Shown: one piece after another, positions 37,975 to 52,900 of the stretch
Layout: each line of letters starts with the position of its first letter
Numbering within the stretch: position 1 is the stretch's first letter
From: Amphiduros pacificus
Lineage: Eukaryota; Annelida; Polychaeta; Phyllodocida; Hesionidae
Direction: 5' to 3'
Assembly (NCBI GenBank): GCA_949316495.1
Contig: OX439001.1
Coordinates: 31,882,964-31,946,963 of the forward strand
DNA: 64,000 nt
Translations under genes and position numbers: made by a program
The notes under the pieces: model-generated
Database searches by the model: none
Seen by the model: only the letters and a program-made list of their open reading frames with translations
What the model was told of the DNA's origin: nothing

Positions 37975-40900
37975 GTTTGTTATTTATTTATTACTCTAAC
38001 AAATAGTTGATGTAATTAATCATTGTCATACCAGACATTTGTCAAAGTAAAAACGCACAAAAATGGTCATTCTTAATTATCGCCCACACATATCTCTTCA
38101 TTTGCATTTTCTATTTTGGTGGGTTGTATTTTTATATCACAAGTGCCTTCGGCTGGGAAAGGATGCTGTCTCTCTCTGTTGTGGCTATCTCTCACTTATG
38201 CAGCTGTCTCTCACTGCTATAGCTGTCTCTCACTGTTGTAATTATCTCTCACTGATGCAGCTGTTGTAATTATCTCTCACTGATGCAGCTGTCTCTCAGC
38301 GAAACAACGTCAAACAGTCTCAGTTTTGAATGTTAACTGCCAAAGTGTCAGTGCCCATAGAGAAAGCTTCTTAAACCAAGTTCACTCTCTGAAACGAGAT
38401 ATTGTCGTAGGAACTGAATCATGGCTGCACAAAGACATTTTAGACCCTACCTGTTTCCCCACAGACCAATATGAGGTCATCAGGAGAGACCGTGAGACTG
38501 GTGATCATCACGGAGGCGTTTTCATCATGGCAAAGAAAGACTTAATTATGGTAAGAGATGACACACTCAAGACAAACTGTGAACTGATATGGGCTAATAT
38601 AAACTTGGCAGGCTGCAAGTCTCTACACATTGAGGCCTTTTATAGACCGCACGAAGGTGACCAGGAAAGCCTTGATCAGTTGAAAACATCACTGGCCAGA
38701 CTGGGAAACATCAGAAACCAGACCGTTATCCTGGGCGGAGATTTTAACTTTCCTGACTGGGACTGGAAGCATGGAATCATCAAACCAGGGTGTAGTTACA
38801 GACGTCAGCACTATGTGTTCAAAGACTCAATAGATGACCATGGTCTAGTGCAGCTCATCGAGGAGCCCACTTGTGGTGAAAATACCCTTGACTTAGTATG
38901 CACGAACAAGCCAGATGCAGTGCTACGCACAAGAGTAACTCCAGGTATCTCAGACCACGTATGCCCCCTGGTGGAATTTGACCTGAGTCCAGTCCACAAT
39001 AAACAGAAACAGAGGAAGATCCCGCAGTACAACAAGACGGACTGGGAGAAGCTAGCAGAGCATGTGAAGCGAGCCGGAGAGGAGATGAAGGAGATGGCGC
39101 CCAATACATCAGTAGACAGTCTGTGGGCAACATTCAAACAGAGGATGGAAGAAGGCATGGAAAAGTTTGTCCCATTCAAAACCAGCCGAACACTGGACAC
39201 ACTTCCATTTGTAACGCCAGAGATCAGGAAGTTAGGACGTAGAAGAGACCGAGCCTATGAAAAGCTGAAAGACTCTCGTAAGAACGTTTACCACCACAGA
39301 GGCCTGTCTGCCACCAGAGAACGCAAGTTCAAAGACCTCAAACGAGAGACCCAGCGGGCGCTCAGACAAGCATACTGGCAATATGTGGAGTCTGTCATCA
39401 GCCCAATGGAAGAGGAAAGCAGTACGAACATGAAGCCATTCTGGAGCTTTGTGAGGCACATGCGGACTGACAGCAAAGGGGTTGCAGTGCTGAAGGAAAA
39501 TGGGCTTACACTTGCTGACCCGAAGCAGAAAGCAGATGCTTTAAACCGACAGTTTGAGTCAGTATTTACCCATGAAGAACCACTCACTGCCACACACCAG
39601 AAAGAACAGCAGTTCCCCAGTGCTCGGGACATCAACATCACGGAGCCGGGTGTCACAAAGCTGCTGAAAAACCTGAAGACTCACAAGGCTGCTGGCCCTG
39701 ACCAGTTAGGTCCCAGGATCCTGAAGGAACTAGCAGACATTATAGGTCCAATCCTGACCATGATCTACCGGCGCTCGTATGAGACAGGAACCGTCCCGGA
39801 AGACTGGAAAAAGGCCAACGTTGTTCCTGTGTTCAAGAAAGGCTCAAAGTTCAAACCATCAAACTATCGTCCCATCTCTCTCACCTGCATTGCCTGCAAG
39901 ATCATGGAGCATATCATCACCAGCCATATCATGACCCATGCAGACCAGTTCAACATCTTGTACAAGTTCCAACATGGCTTCAGGAAGTTCCTGTCATGCG
40001 AGACCCAACTCCTGGAGTTTGTACAGGACCTGTTTGACACAATGCAGACCAGAAAGCTGACAGATGTACTTGTCATGGACTTTTCAAAGCCCTTTGACAA
40101 GGTGGGCCATCAACGACTCCTTGCCAAGCTGCAGCAGTATGGTATCACTGGAAAAACCAACCGCTGGATCGGCAGCTTCCTGGCGCAAAGGACACAGACT
40201 GTCGTGCTTGATGGAGAGAGATCATATACAGCGGATGTGCTGTCCGGAGTCCCCCAGGGCAGTGTCTTGGGACCTTGCTTGTTCCTCTTCTACATAAATG
40301 ACATGCCAGACAACATCAGGGCGAGAGTGAGGCTGTTTGCTGACGACACCATAGCATACCTCACAGTAACATCTAACAGTGATGCGGCTCAGCTACAGGA
40401 GGACCTTGACATGCTCGCAAAGTGGGAACAAACCTGGCAAATGGAATTCCATCCGGACAAATGCCAAGTCCTCCGTGTCACAAGGAACAGGAAACATGTC
40501 ATAAAGGCCCATTACACTCTCCACGGCCACACCCTTGAGGTGGTAGATGCTGCAAAATACCTCGGCATCACGGTCACCAGCGACCTTGACTGGGGCACCC
40601 AAGTCAACAATGCAGTGAAGCGTGCCAACAGTGCCCTTGGTGTCCTGAAGAGAAACCTGAAGATAGCATGCCCTAGGCTCAAAACAGCTGCCTACAAGTC
40701 AATGGTACGGTCGAGGCTGGAATATGCCTCCACGGTTTGGGACCCGCCCTCAGCTGACCATGTCAACTCTCTGGAGATGGTCCAGCGCCGGTCTGCCAGA
40801 TGGGTCCTAAACCAGTACGGACAAAAGGGCCAGTGTAACAGAGATGATCCAGCATCTAAACTGGGATTTGCCGGCGGGAACGTGCGAGGCTGGCCATGAT

Positions 40901-43900
40901 GTACAAGATGGTGAATGGACTGGTCCTGGTGGATATCCACTCATGTCTTGCTCCCCAGCCCCACAGCCTCACCCGCAATACCCATGCCCACTGCTTTGAT
41001 GTTCCGCAGTCAGCCACCAAGTACCATGCCTCCTCATTCTTCCCGAGGACGGCGACTGCATGGAACAAGCTGCCACCTGATGTCGCACAGGCCCCGTCAC
41101 TGGATGCCTTCCGAGGGCGTCTAGCTGGCCTGACGTCTCTGGAAGCCCACAGAAGACCATGTATGCACTGTACATACTGCACCTTCTAAACTTGCACTGT
41201 ACTCTTTTCTTTTTTCTTATCTTGACCACTCGAGTATCTTCTGCCTGTAGAAGTTTTGAGTATACCAATTGAAGTTGAAGTTGAAGTTGAAGTACATGTG
41301 TAGCTATCTCACACTTATTCCCTACCTAGGTGCAACGTCACGGGTCACGTGACTTCCCTCGCGACCACGGCGGCCATATTGGAGCCGCTGAAAACAAAGT
41401 GAACACACCTATTGCACACAGAGAGAACTTACAAATTTATCACCGTTTATTGCACTCAGATTTCACCCAAATGTTGTATGACAATCAAGATCACCTCAAT
41501 ATTATCACAAATTATGCTTTGCAGGTCGAGAACAGAACAAAACCATCCATTTAACATGCATTATGCAACACGAGGTCGTCATATTGAAAAGCATCAAAAC
41601 AAAACATAAAGAATATCAGACGTAGCAGATTGATTTTAATTGCGTTTTAAATGATAAATAAAGGTATTTACCGTATTTACTTGTGTATAAGACGACTCGT
41701 GTATAAGACGAACCCCCAAAATTGAGGTTATTTTGCTTGAAAAAAAACAATTTCCGAATATAAGACGAGTTGGTTTTTGTTGACATATCGGCTCTGCTAC
41801 CATTCAAGCTTCAGCTGAAGCTTGGCGGTCATTTTAAAAGTGAAACTTAAATATGCTTACGATATAAGATCTTAGCGGTCTTATACACGAGTATATACGG
41901 TAAAACGTAAATACGATGTTCTTATTTTCGAAATAACAAATATCAGACGTAGCGGATCGATTTTAATTGCGTTTTAAATGATAAATAAAGGTATTTACCC
42001 AATATCATCACAAATTCGCTTTGCAGGTCAAGAACAGAACAAAACCATCCATTCATTTTAACATGCATTACACAATACGAGGTCGTCATTTTAAAAAGCG
42101 GGAGTGACGTAGCGGATTGATTTTAATTGCGTTTTAAATGATAAATAAAGGTATTTACCCAATTTTATCACAAATTGTTCGAGAACAGAACAAAACCATC
42201 AATCCATTTAAAACGCAATTAAAATCGATCCACGTGTGAAAGCATTTCTGTGCAAGCGGGAAGACACGACTCAAAGCAGTGGAGACAATGACGAAACGCA
42301 AAACTGTGAACGCTGATAATTGGAATCAGTGAGAACAAAGTCGAAACAAAGTGTTTCGAATTAATAGACATCGGACATAGATTTTAATTACATTTCAAGG
42401 TATTTACCCAATATTATCACAAATTATGCTTCGCAGGTCGAGAATTTCTCCATGTTTTCACGCCAAAAACAAGAGCCTCTCCCGCCTTTCAAAATGGCGA
42501 TCTTGTGTTGCGTAAATCACGTATGCATGTCGTAATTCTATATCTATTAAAAATCAATTTATTATTTAATTATATCGCACAATTCAATTCTGCCTTTGAT
42601 GTCTTCCCTTTCAGTGGTGTGAAAATTAGTAAAATTTCACTGATACCAATTATCGGCGTTCACAGTTTTGCATTTCGTCATTGTTTCTACTGCTTTGAGT
42701 CGTGTCTTCCTGCTTGGACAGAAATTTGATGTGCGGAACACGGCAAATTCGATGTGCGGCAACACGAAGAGAAGCCAGGGATCCATCATTGCGCAATATA
42801 TTAATATTTCAATGCAAGTTGATACACTCCATTTGTTTTCGCGCCAAAAATAAGAGCTTGTCCCCTTCACTCCCGCTTTTTAAAATGACGACCTCGCATT
42901 GCGTAATGCATGTTAAATGGATGAATGGTTTTGTTCTGTTCTCGACCTGCAAAGCGTATTTCGTGTTAATATTGGGTATATACTTTTATTTATCATTTAA
43001 ACGCAATTCTCCTGCAAATCTGCAAAGTCAATGATCACATGATTTGCGAGTCATGTGGCCAATCGATCCGCTACGTCACGGACATCGTATTTATGTTTTA
43101 CTTTTACTTCTATGTCTATTTTAATTGCGTTTTAAATGGATTGATGGTTTTGTTCTGTTCTCGAACAATTTGTGATAATATTGGGTAAATACCTTTATTT
43201 ATCATTGAAAACGCAATTAAAATCGATCCACGTGTGAAAGCATTATGTCAAAAAGGGGAAGACACGACTCAAAGCAGTGGAAACAATGAAGAAATGCAAA
43301 ACTGTGAACGCTGATAATTGGAATCAGTGAGAACAAAGTCAAAACAAAGCGTTTCGAAATAATAGACCAAAAATATTGGGTAAATACCTTTATTTATCGT
43401 TTAAAACGCAATTAAAATCGATCTGGTAAATTCTGTGGCAAATCTGCAAAGTCACGTGGCCAATCGATCCGCTATGTCACGGACATCGTATTTACGTTTT
43501 ACTTTTACTTCTATGTCTATTAAAATTATTATTTAAATATATCGCACAATTCAATTCTGCCTTTGATGTCTCCCCATTCAGTGGTGTGAAAATTAGTGAA
43601 ATTTCACTGATACCAATTATCAGCGTTCACAGTTTTGCATTTCGTTTTGACAGAAATGCTTTCACACGTGGATTGATTTTAATTGCGTTTTAAATGGTTT
43701 GATGGTTTTGTTCTGTTCTCGAATAATATTGGGTAAATACCTTTATTTATCATTTAAAACGCAATTAAAATCAATCTGCTACGTCTGATATTCGTTATTT
43801 CTAAAATATGAACATCGTATTTACGTTTTACCGAATATACTCGTGTATAAGACTGTTAAATCGATCTGCTATGTCCGATATTCGTTATTTCGAAAATAAG

Positions 43901-46900
43901 AATGTTCGTAATGAAAACTTGTAGTGCCGTAATTTTTGGGCGTAAATCCTCGTCCACAGGTTGCTCTCGTGTATAAGACGATCCCCCTAACATTAACTAA
44001 GGATTTGTGGACAAAAACCTCGTCTTATACACGAGTAAATACGGTACCCAATATTATCACATATTATGCTTTGCAGGCTGAGAACAGAACAAAACCATCC
44101 ATCCATTTAGGCTTATTGCATTCGGCGCGTAATGCGCGTTGTGTCAGTTAGAGAAATGTCTGACACCTCGTATCTTTGGAGGGCTTTTGAGGTCAAAAAG
44201 TTTGATTAGAAATGTTTGCATGTACGTTCAACATGACATCAAACTTGAATTTAAATCATAAAACCCTATTGTTTAAAAGTTATAAAAATGACACCTCACT
44301 GAATTTGGCGGGAATCAGCTTGGGTAAAATGGCGGGTCCAGAAATGGATGTTGAAGGGGGTGTTCAATTTAACAAATTTCACAATTTATATCATTTGGCA
44401 TTTCTTCTTCTTATAGGACTTTGTATGATATTTGTGAACACGAATATACCAAAAAAATAATAAATACTTGTACAGAAAAGATACTGTCGTGTACCCCATT
44501 TTAACAAATTGAAAACCCTGGACCTGCCACTGATGCCTTTCACACACTGTCCTTCTGTGACGTCACACTGAGACAAGTCACTCTGTGTTGAACGCGCCAT
44601 TTATCAAACGCGCAACGTGCCGAATGCAAAAAGCCATCCATTTAACATGCATTACGCAATACGAGGTCGTCATTTTAAAAAGCAGGAGTGATTCTATTCC
44701 CTTTCGGTGGTGTGAAAATTAGTAAAATTTCACTGATAGACCTACCAATTATCAGCGTTCACAGTATTCCACTTCGTCATTGTTTCCCACTGCTTTGAGT
44801 CGTGTCTTCCATTTTTGACAGAAATGCTTTCACACGTGGATCGATTTTAATTGCGTTTTAAATGATAAATAAATGTACCCAATATTATCACAAAATACGC
44901 TTTGCCGGTCGAGAACAGAACAAAACCGTCCATTATTGAAAGCATGAAAACAAATATCGGATATGCGGATACTGTCTATTCGTTATTTCTTTGTGTATTA
45001 TAAAGCCAATGATATTAATTATATCGCTTTTAATTATTATCGTTTATAGCACTCGATCAGCTGTAAATCATCGCAATTTTCATAACTACGTCCGATATTC
45101 GTTTAGTTTTGTAGATGCTTTTTAAAATTATACAGTCTTTGATTTCTTCCCACTCAGTGGTGTGAAAACTAATAAAATTTCACTGATGGCAATTATCAGC
45201 GTTCACAGTATTGATCTTCAAGGGCATTTCGTCTTTGAGGGCTTATTGCATTCGGCGCGTAGTGCGCGTTTATGCGCGTTGTGTCAGTTATGAGTATTGG
45301 TATTTTTGGGGGCTTTGGGATCCAAATGTTTGAATAGAAATGTTTGTATGTACATACTAGATAACATCAAACTTGGATTTAAATCATAAAACCCAACCAT
45401 TTGCAAGTTTTAAAAATGACACTTCACTGAATTTGGCGGGAATCAGCTTTTGTATATTGGCGTGTCCAGAAATAGATATTGAAGGGGGTGTTCAATTTAA
45501 CAAATTTCACAATTTATATCATTTGGCATTTCTTCTTCTTATAGGACTTTGTATGATATTTGTGAACACGAATATGCCAAAAAAATAATAAATACTTGTA
45601 CAGAAAAGATACTGTAGTGTACCCCATTTTAACAAATGTAAAACCCTGGACATGCCACTGATGCCTTTCACACACTGTCCTTCTGTGACGTCACACTGAT
45701 ACAAGTCACTCTGTGTTGAACGCGCCATTTATCAAACGCGCAACGTGCCGAATGCAATAAGCCTCTTTGAGTCATGTCTTCCCGTTTTGACAGAAATGCT
45801 TTCACACGTGGATCGATTTTAATTGCATTTTAAATGATAAATAAAGGTATTTACCCAATATTATCATGGGGATTTACGGCAAATCGAGTGCTATAAACGA
45901 TAATAATTAAAAGGGATATAATTAATATCTTTGGCTTATAATAATACACAAAGAAATATTCTACCACGTGTTTGTTTTGAAGATCAAGGACGTCACGTAC
46001 ATCGTATTTACGTTTTACTTCTATGTCTATTAAAATAAAAATTATTATGTATATAAAGACTGTATAGAATTGAATTGTGCGATATAATTAAATAAAAGAT
46101 TTCTGGGCATATTTGGAGAGAAACGGGTGAGAAACGTGTAGTAGGGTCTACGTCTTGTCTGGTCAATGGTTGCTACACGTTTGTTTTCAACGGCCAGTGG
46201 CTCGCACCCTGGTTGCCAAGCTGTGAAATCACGTGATGCACTGGGTGACCCGGATACTCCCGGTCGAGAATGCAGCTGTTTCTCACTTGTGCAGCTATCT
46301 ATCTGTGCTGTAACTACCCCTCACTTGTGCAGCTATCTCTCACTGTTGTAACTATCTCTCACTTTGCAGTTATCTCACTTATGCAGCTGTCTCTCACTTG
46401 TTCAGTTATCTATCTGTGTTATAACTGTCTCACTTTTGTAACTATCTCGCACCTATGCAGCTGTCTCTCCCTTGTACAATTATCTCTCACTGATGCAGCT
46501 GTCTCACATATATGCAGCTGTCCCTCACTTGTGCAGCTACCTATCTCTGCTGTAACTGTCTCTCGCTGTTATTATCTCTCACTTATGCAGCTATCTCTCA
46601 CTGCTGTAACTATCTCTCACTGCTGTAACTATATCTCACTGCTGTAACTATCTCTCACTTTGCAGTCATCTCACTTATGTAGCTGTCTCTCATTTATGCA
46701 GCTATCTCTCCCTGTTGTAACTGTCTCACTATTGCAGCTATCTCTCAATATTGCAACTATTGTAACTATTTCTCACTTGTTGTAACTATCTCACTTTTTC
46801 ATGGCTCAATGCAGCTATCTCCCAATTATGCAGCTATCTCTTATTCATGCAGCTATCTTTTATTTATTCAGCTATCTCTTACTTATGCAGTTATCTCTTA

Positions 46901-49900
46901 TTTATGCAGCTATCTCTTATTTGTGCAGCTATCTCTTATTTGTGCAGCTATTTTTCATGTCTCAATACAGCTATCTCTCAGTTATGCAGCTCTCTCTTAT
47001 TTATGCAGCTATCTCTTATTTATGCAGCTATCTCTTATTTATGCAGTTATCTCTTATTTATGCAGCTATCTCTTATTTATGCAGATATCTCTTATTTATG
47101 CAGCTATCTCTTGCTGTTGTAGCAGTCTATCACTTGCTATCTCTCACTTGTGCAGCTATCTCTCAATCGTATGATCGTGGTGGCTAAAAATATCTGCATT
47201 TCACCCATATTGGCTCCTTTGTACAAAACCTAGCAGGGCCTCAATAATTAGGTCAATAAATAGGTCAATTTACCGATGGTTGAAAACAAAGCTCTCATAC
47301 AGAAATATAGGCATATTGGAGGTAATATTTCATTTCTAATGTAATTATGACAACAAATAAGTGATAATTGTGCCATTCACAATATGCTAAAAGCACAACC
47401 CTTCACATAAACTTGCAAAACAAAAGTGAAGTGGAGATTAGTTCATCGTCACTTCCACCAGAGGGCAGGCTACGTGGTAACGGAACAGCGAGATTGCACA
47501 CTCTTTTCAGTGGAGAATTTTATTGCAGCCCATACCTCAAACAGCAACTTTTTTTTTTCTTCAAATCTCGTCAGCCTTCCTCTCTGATCACGTTCATGCT
47601 TTTTTATATATGTATGTAATCAGTGTTGAGCCCTGTAGTTCCCCCATACCTCAAATGTGACATAAGTAGGCTAGAACCCTGTCTCTAGCTGTCATCCTGA
47701 TTGTCATTGGTGGCCAAGAACCCTGTCTCTAGCTGTCATCCTGATTGTCATTGGTGGCCAAGGACCTGTCTCTAGCTGTCATCCTGATTGTCATTGGTGG
47801 CTAAGAACCCTGTCTCTAGCTGTCAACCTGGTTGTCATTGGTGGCCAAGGACCCTGTCTCTAGCTGTCATCCTGGTTGTCATTGGTAGCCAAGAACCCTG
47901 TCTCTAGCTGTCATCCTGGTTGTCATTGGTGGCCAAGAACCCTGTCTCTAGCTGTCATCCTGATTGTCATTGGTGGCCAAGAACCCTGTCTCTAGCTGTC
48001 ATCCTGATTGTCATTGGTGGCCAAGGACCTGTCTCTAGCTGTCATCCTGGTTGTCATTAATTAGTAGACAAGAATAGGGATGGGCCCCGGTACTGTCGAG
48101 TCCAGGGAACCCGTCGGTTAGTAACGCTTTGGAACCGTCCTGGTTCTTTCTACTTGAACCTATGCTTGGAACCGGTACTGTACTAACCTGCATTATTATC
48201 TATTATAATCAGTGTTGAGCCCTGTAGTTCCCCCACTTGACCACATGCCTATAAGGTAATTAAGCAATTAAGTTACAAGAGGCTGGAGTGTGCTTTCAAA
48301 AAATTACGGACACTTCCTCTGGCTTAATTGGACATTATTGGCATTAAAGAATATGGATACAAATTTGTATTGACATTATAATGGAAATATAACATTTTTG
48401 GAAATAGAAATGTTGATTGTCACTTTATTTTGACAAAACATGTACAAACATTTTTTTTCAAATATTTGTGTCTCAATTATATGTTTACAAGCTCACATCC
48501 ATATTTATCTTTTTGCCAATCAGAAATGTACATATGCACTGATAAAATCATATTTTTTATGCACACAACTAATCAGTGCATGTCATATCATTATTATTAC
48601 TATAATAGCTCAAGGATCTCTTGCAGTGAATTTGCCTTTTGTTTATTTTGGGTCCGGGCGGCCACTTCACGGCTAGAGAGAGCTCATCAAATTTCATCTG
48701 CCCTAGCGCAGCCCACTGAACTGCGCATGGTAAACACGCACTGCAGGTGTCGTAATTGTGTACTCACTGATTACATGGTCTGGCTGTTTGCAAAGTATAA
48801 TCTGATTTCTTCAATATCCAGTTCTAAAACAATCATTTTATTCTGTTTCAAGTCAGTTATCACACTTTTTAATGGACAAGAATTTCATCTTCTTCAGAAT
48901 TTAAATGACCGCCAATTTTAAAACTGGTTTAGACCATGTGACTAAATTTCACCCATCACTTTTTATTCATTGTGGGGGGTGATTTTTCACTGTCTCAAGA
49001 GTGTTTTTATCTGGTGATGTTTCCTGGCGTTTTTACTGTTACAAACATTTGGAATTTTTTTGTGATCAAATTTAAATTGTTATCCTTGATTTATCAGGCT
49101 TATCACCTTTAAAAGTTTAACAGGGCAGTCATATTCGAAAATAGGTAAGGAATATTTGTGGTGAGGTTTCAATAAATGTCCCTCCAAGATTATTATACAA
49201 GATTATTAACAGAGGAAGTGTCTGTAATAGCTTTGAACAAACACTGTCTGGTATATGTGCTATATAAGCTGTTTTATTATTATTTATTATTATTATTATG
49301 CAAACAATGAATTTCCACGAAGAAGGCAGGAGAATTAAAAAACAGATTTTTTTAACTGAAGTACACCACAACTTAAGGTCTATAATCCACAATGAAACAC
49401 TGGGACAGACTTATGTTTTTTTGGCTTAAATGTGTTCAAAGTCATGTTATTTGTTAATTTAGCACAGAAAAAGTAAACTTAACCAGCTAGTCTTAAACTT
49501 TTATTATTTAAATTGAACCCGTTTTAACTACCGTTAAAACGGGTTCGACTCAGTTATTGCAGCTGGACACCATGTGTGCTGTATGAGAAATACCCCCCAC
49601 TGACGTCATAGCCTCACTCTCATCCTGGAATCCCCCAGAGCATGCAGAGCCGAAGGCAGTTACGTAAATATACGAGACCACACGAAGTTCTCTTCCGATG
49701 CTTCAAACTGATTGTGGATTATAGACCTTAAAACTGCCCCTAAACTGCTCAAAAATGTTTAAAATGCAAATGAAAGACAGAAGGAAATGTTCTGAGGAAA
49801 GGGCTAGTTATTTATGGAGTGGGTGCCATGACTATTACTATAACAGTCCTATGTTCATCAAGTCCAACATTCATAACCTAATTCTAAACCTCCTCAATCA

Positions 49901-52900
49901 CCTCATTCAGGTTCCTGACATTTGGATTCTTGACTCTGATATTCCAACTTATTTGCACAATGTAGGATGTTATTTGCACAATGTAGGATATCCTGCACAA
50001 TGTTGGAATTAATCTTACATTGTGCAAGATTCCTACTTTGTACATGACAACTACTATTTCAAAGCTTAGCCACATATGAACATCATGACAAATTTAAATT
50101 ATGAAAGATTAAAAAGATCAGTTGCTATAAGCCATAAAAGTTGCACCCCCAGGAAAGATCTGTCTCAGCCATAAGCTGCACGTGACGGGTAAACATGGGT
50201 AGCGTGAACTTTGTTTGACCTCAATTGAGGCTCAAAGTGGGGTAGCACTGTTTGACATCATTCTGGTACTATTCAAAGGAAAATACACTTCATGACGTCA
50301 TAAGCATTTTTCCATACTCTTATTTATTACACAAATTATTCCATTCTTGATGTTATTGATGTACAATTAAAATAGATATGTGAAAAGTAAGTAGTTCTCG
50401 TAATAATATCTTGCAAAAAAAAAACATATTTATACTAGTCTGCGAGTCTGTGAATCCGGATCCAGGTCCATGTTAGGTCCGTGTTAGGCGACGGTGGCAC
50501 CGTCACAAGCTATTGCGTGACTATATAGTGCTACACAATGACTATGTGTGACTAGATAATGCCACATGTTGGCCATGTGTGACTTTATTTGGTCACATTC
50601 AAGTGTGACCAAATAGATGTTTGACTCCAACTGTTATCATGTGTCAGCATCAAGATGTTTAATCCAAAACTTCTGTATGAGGATTGAAATCCTGTGTTGC
50701 TGTGCAAACTAACTGCAGAATTATACAAGTGAAGGAATGGGATTGATGAGGGGAATTAGTGTTCTAATTTGTTTATGAACATGTACATTTATGTTTTATT
50801 GTTTAGTTCCATGAGGGTTTGGTATAATACAAGTTATTCAGTTGCTTGATTATTCCTGATCCTGAACACTTCAACAAAGCAGGGATGTAAACAAAATAAA
50901 GAGAAAGTGTGTATTTTTACACATGCTGTCACTGTATACAAACAGTATGAATATGTATGTTTATTTCATCAAGTAAGCTGTCTGCTTGCATGTTATCAGG
51001 GGTATTGGTCCTATTTTTGACCCAACAAGCCTTTTTACTTTGTTTGCCTCAAGAAAATCCTTAAATGTCCATGAGATGATAATTTAGTATGATGTTTATA
51101 TGATTGATTTAAAGTCCTTGTGAAAGAAGCTTATTTAAGAAGCTGATTTAAGGTGCTTATTTGAGGTACTTATTTAAGGGGGATATTTAAGGCATAATCA
51201 TGATTGTTAATTTAATGGCTTACAGACCCGGTTCAACGTTGCCTACCAGAATGCTCAGGACAAGTGCTACATGATATGTGTGCCTCACAGCTCCACCGTC
51301 CTGGACGAGGACCTCACGCAAAGATACATAGGTGAGCTGGCTAAACAGTCTAAACAATCATATGGTCATGGTAATAAATGGGCTGGTCCATTGGAAGATG
51401 CATAGGTGAGCTGACTAAACAGTCTAAACAACCATATGGTCATGGTAATAAATGGGCTGGTCCATTGGAAGATGTATAGGTGAGCTGGCTAAACAATCCA
51501 AACAACCATATGGTCATGGTAATAAATGGGCTGGTCCATTGGAAGATGTATAGGTGAGCTGGCTAAACAATCCAAACAATCATATGGTCATGGTAGTAAA
51601 TGGGCTGGTCCATTGGAAGAAGATGCATAGGTGAGCTATCTAAACAGTCCAAACAGCCACATGGTCATGTGAATAAATGGACCAGTCCCAGGGAGGATGC
51701 TGACCTGGGCAGGGCATGTAGTGGTAACAGCATAGCCTTGTGTGACCTTATGCCAGAAATAAATGATTTTCAAACCAAAGAAGCAGAGTGACAAATAAAG
51801 CCAAGTTAGAGTTTGTGACTTATTTCATTACGATTAGAATTGAAATATCTTATTTTAGAAATATATATTTTGATTATATGTTGCAAAGCATATAAATGAC
51901 CATAAAAATGCATTTAATCAACTGCAAATTTTACATTCAGATAATTATTTTGGGTGCTTGTTCATGAATCCTAACTATCTTTTAATTCAATTGCTTTTAT
52001 TTTCAGAAATGCATATATTGAGACCATCACCTTATTTTCAAGGGTAAGAATTTGTATTTGATATTTTGAGATGTATTTGTGCATATAATAATCTGAAAAG
52101 GTGTCCAAGATTTTATTGAAACCATTATCAATATAAAACATTAAAGGTATTAAGCACCAATCCTGTTTTCTTGGTTTTGCAACAGTATATATACATATGA
52201 ACACCATGACGTATTAAAGTCTGACATCGAGCAACAAGAAAAGTTGCTACAAGACATATATAAGTTGCACAGTCTGTATAAGATTTTCTCAGCCCATGGC
52301 TGCACGTGACGGGTAAACACGGGTAGCGTGAACTTTATTTGACCTCAATTGAGGCTCAAAGTAGGGTAGCACTGACGTCATTTTGGTACTATGCAAAAGA
52401 CATTACATTTCATGACGCCATAAGCATATTGCCATGCTCTTATGGCATCATTTTACCTTTAAGTGCCTCTATGATGACACTCCACATAAAAATGACACCA
52501 AGAAAGGAGTGTGCTTTCATTAGGGGCCTATATATTAGGTTCATGTTCAAATAGGTTTTACAGATAATGATGGGGATGCATTTTTCAAAATGTTTATAGA
52601 CATGAAAGACAAATACATTTATCACCAATATGTGAATTTTAAACGTTTTTTTTCAAAATCGGTGCTTAATCTCTTTAAGTTAACCTGACTAAATTTACTT
52701 TTTTTTCAGACAATACTTAACTACAGACAGAGGTAACACAGGCACGTTACTGTTTGAAAGTGGTTATCTTATCACTCATGAAGGTAAATATGAACCAACA
52801 TGAGCGAATGTCTCATCATTCATAATGAGTGTCCATTACTTAACATAGAATTTTGCTCAATCTCTATTTGGAGAAATGACACTCAATGATTTTAATTCTT

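Larger units (their letters stand above)
41331..46262. mobile_element. 4.9-kb composite of nested palindromic elements
   Basis: Left end GTGCAACGTCACGGGTCACGTG...GAAAACAAAGTG resembles the inverted right end (...GTTTTCAACGG... AATCACGTGATGCAC), an imperfect terminal inverted repeat. The interior is a mosaic of modules in both orientations (GATTTTAATTGCGTTTTAAA, GGTCGAGAACAGAACAAAAC, AAGACACGACTCAAAGCAGT). A Tc-like element (41671-44044) and two hAT-like MITEs (44110-44635, 45240-45763) are nested in it. No protein-coding gene is recognised; the many short open frames are repeat shadows. Confidence 0.65.

Noticed and set aside
44391-45728. Conserved 69-codon frames on the - strand, also at 14050
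   Set aside because: They are the same region of three hAT-like MITE copies; no domain, and similarity is explained by element homology.
46270-47187. Long Leu/Ser/Tyr-rich open frames in three forward frames
   Set aside because: A stop-free 19-bp tandem repeat opens all frames; the period of 19 residues matches the satellite.
47670-48058. Regular 44-bp repeats resembling a CRISPR array
   Set aside because: No unique spacers; units are head-to-tail copies, and the genome is eukaryotic.
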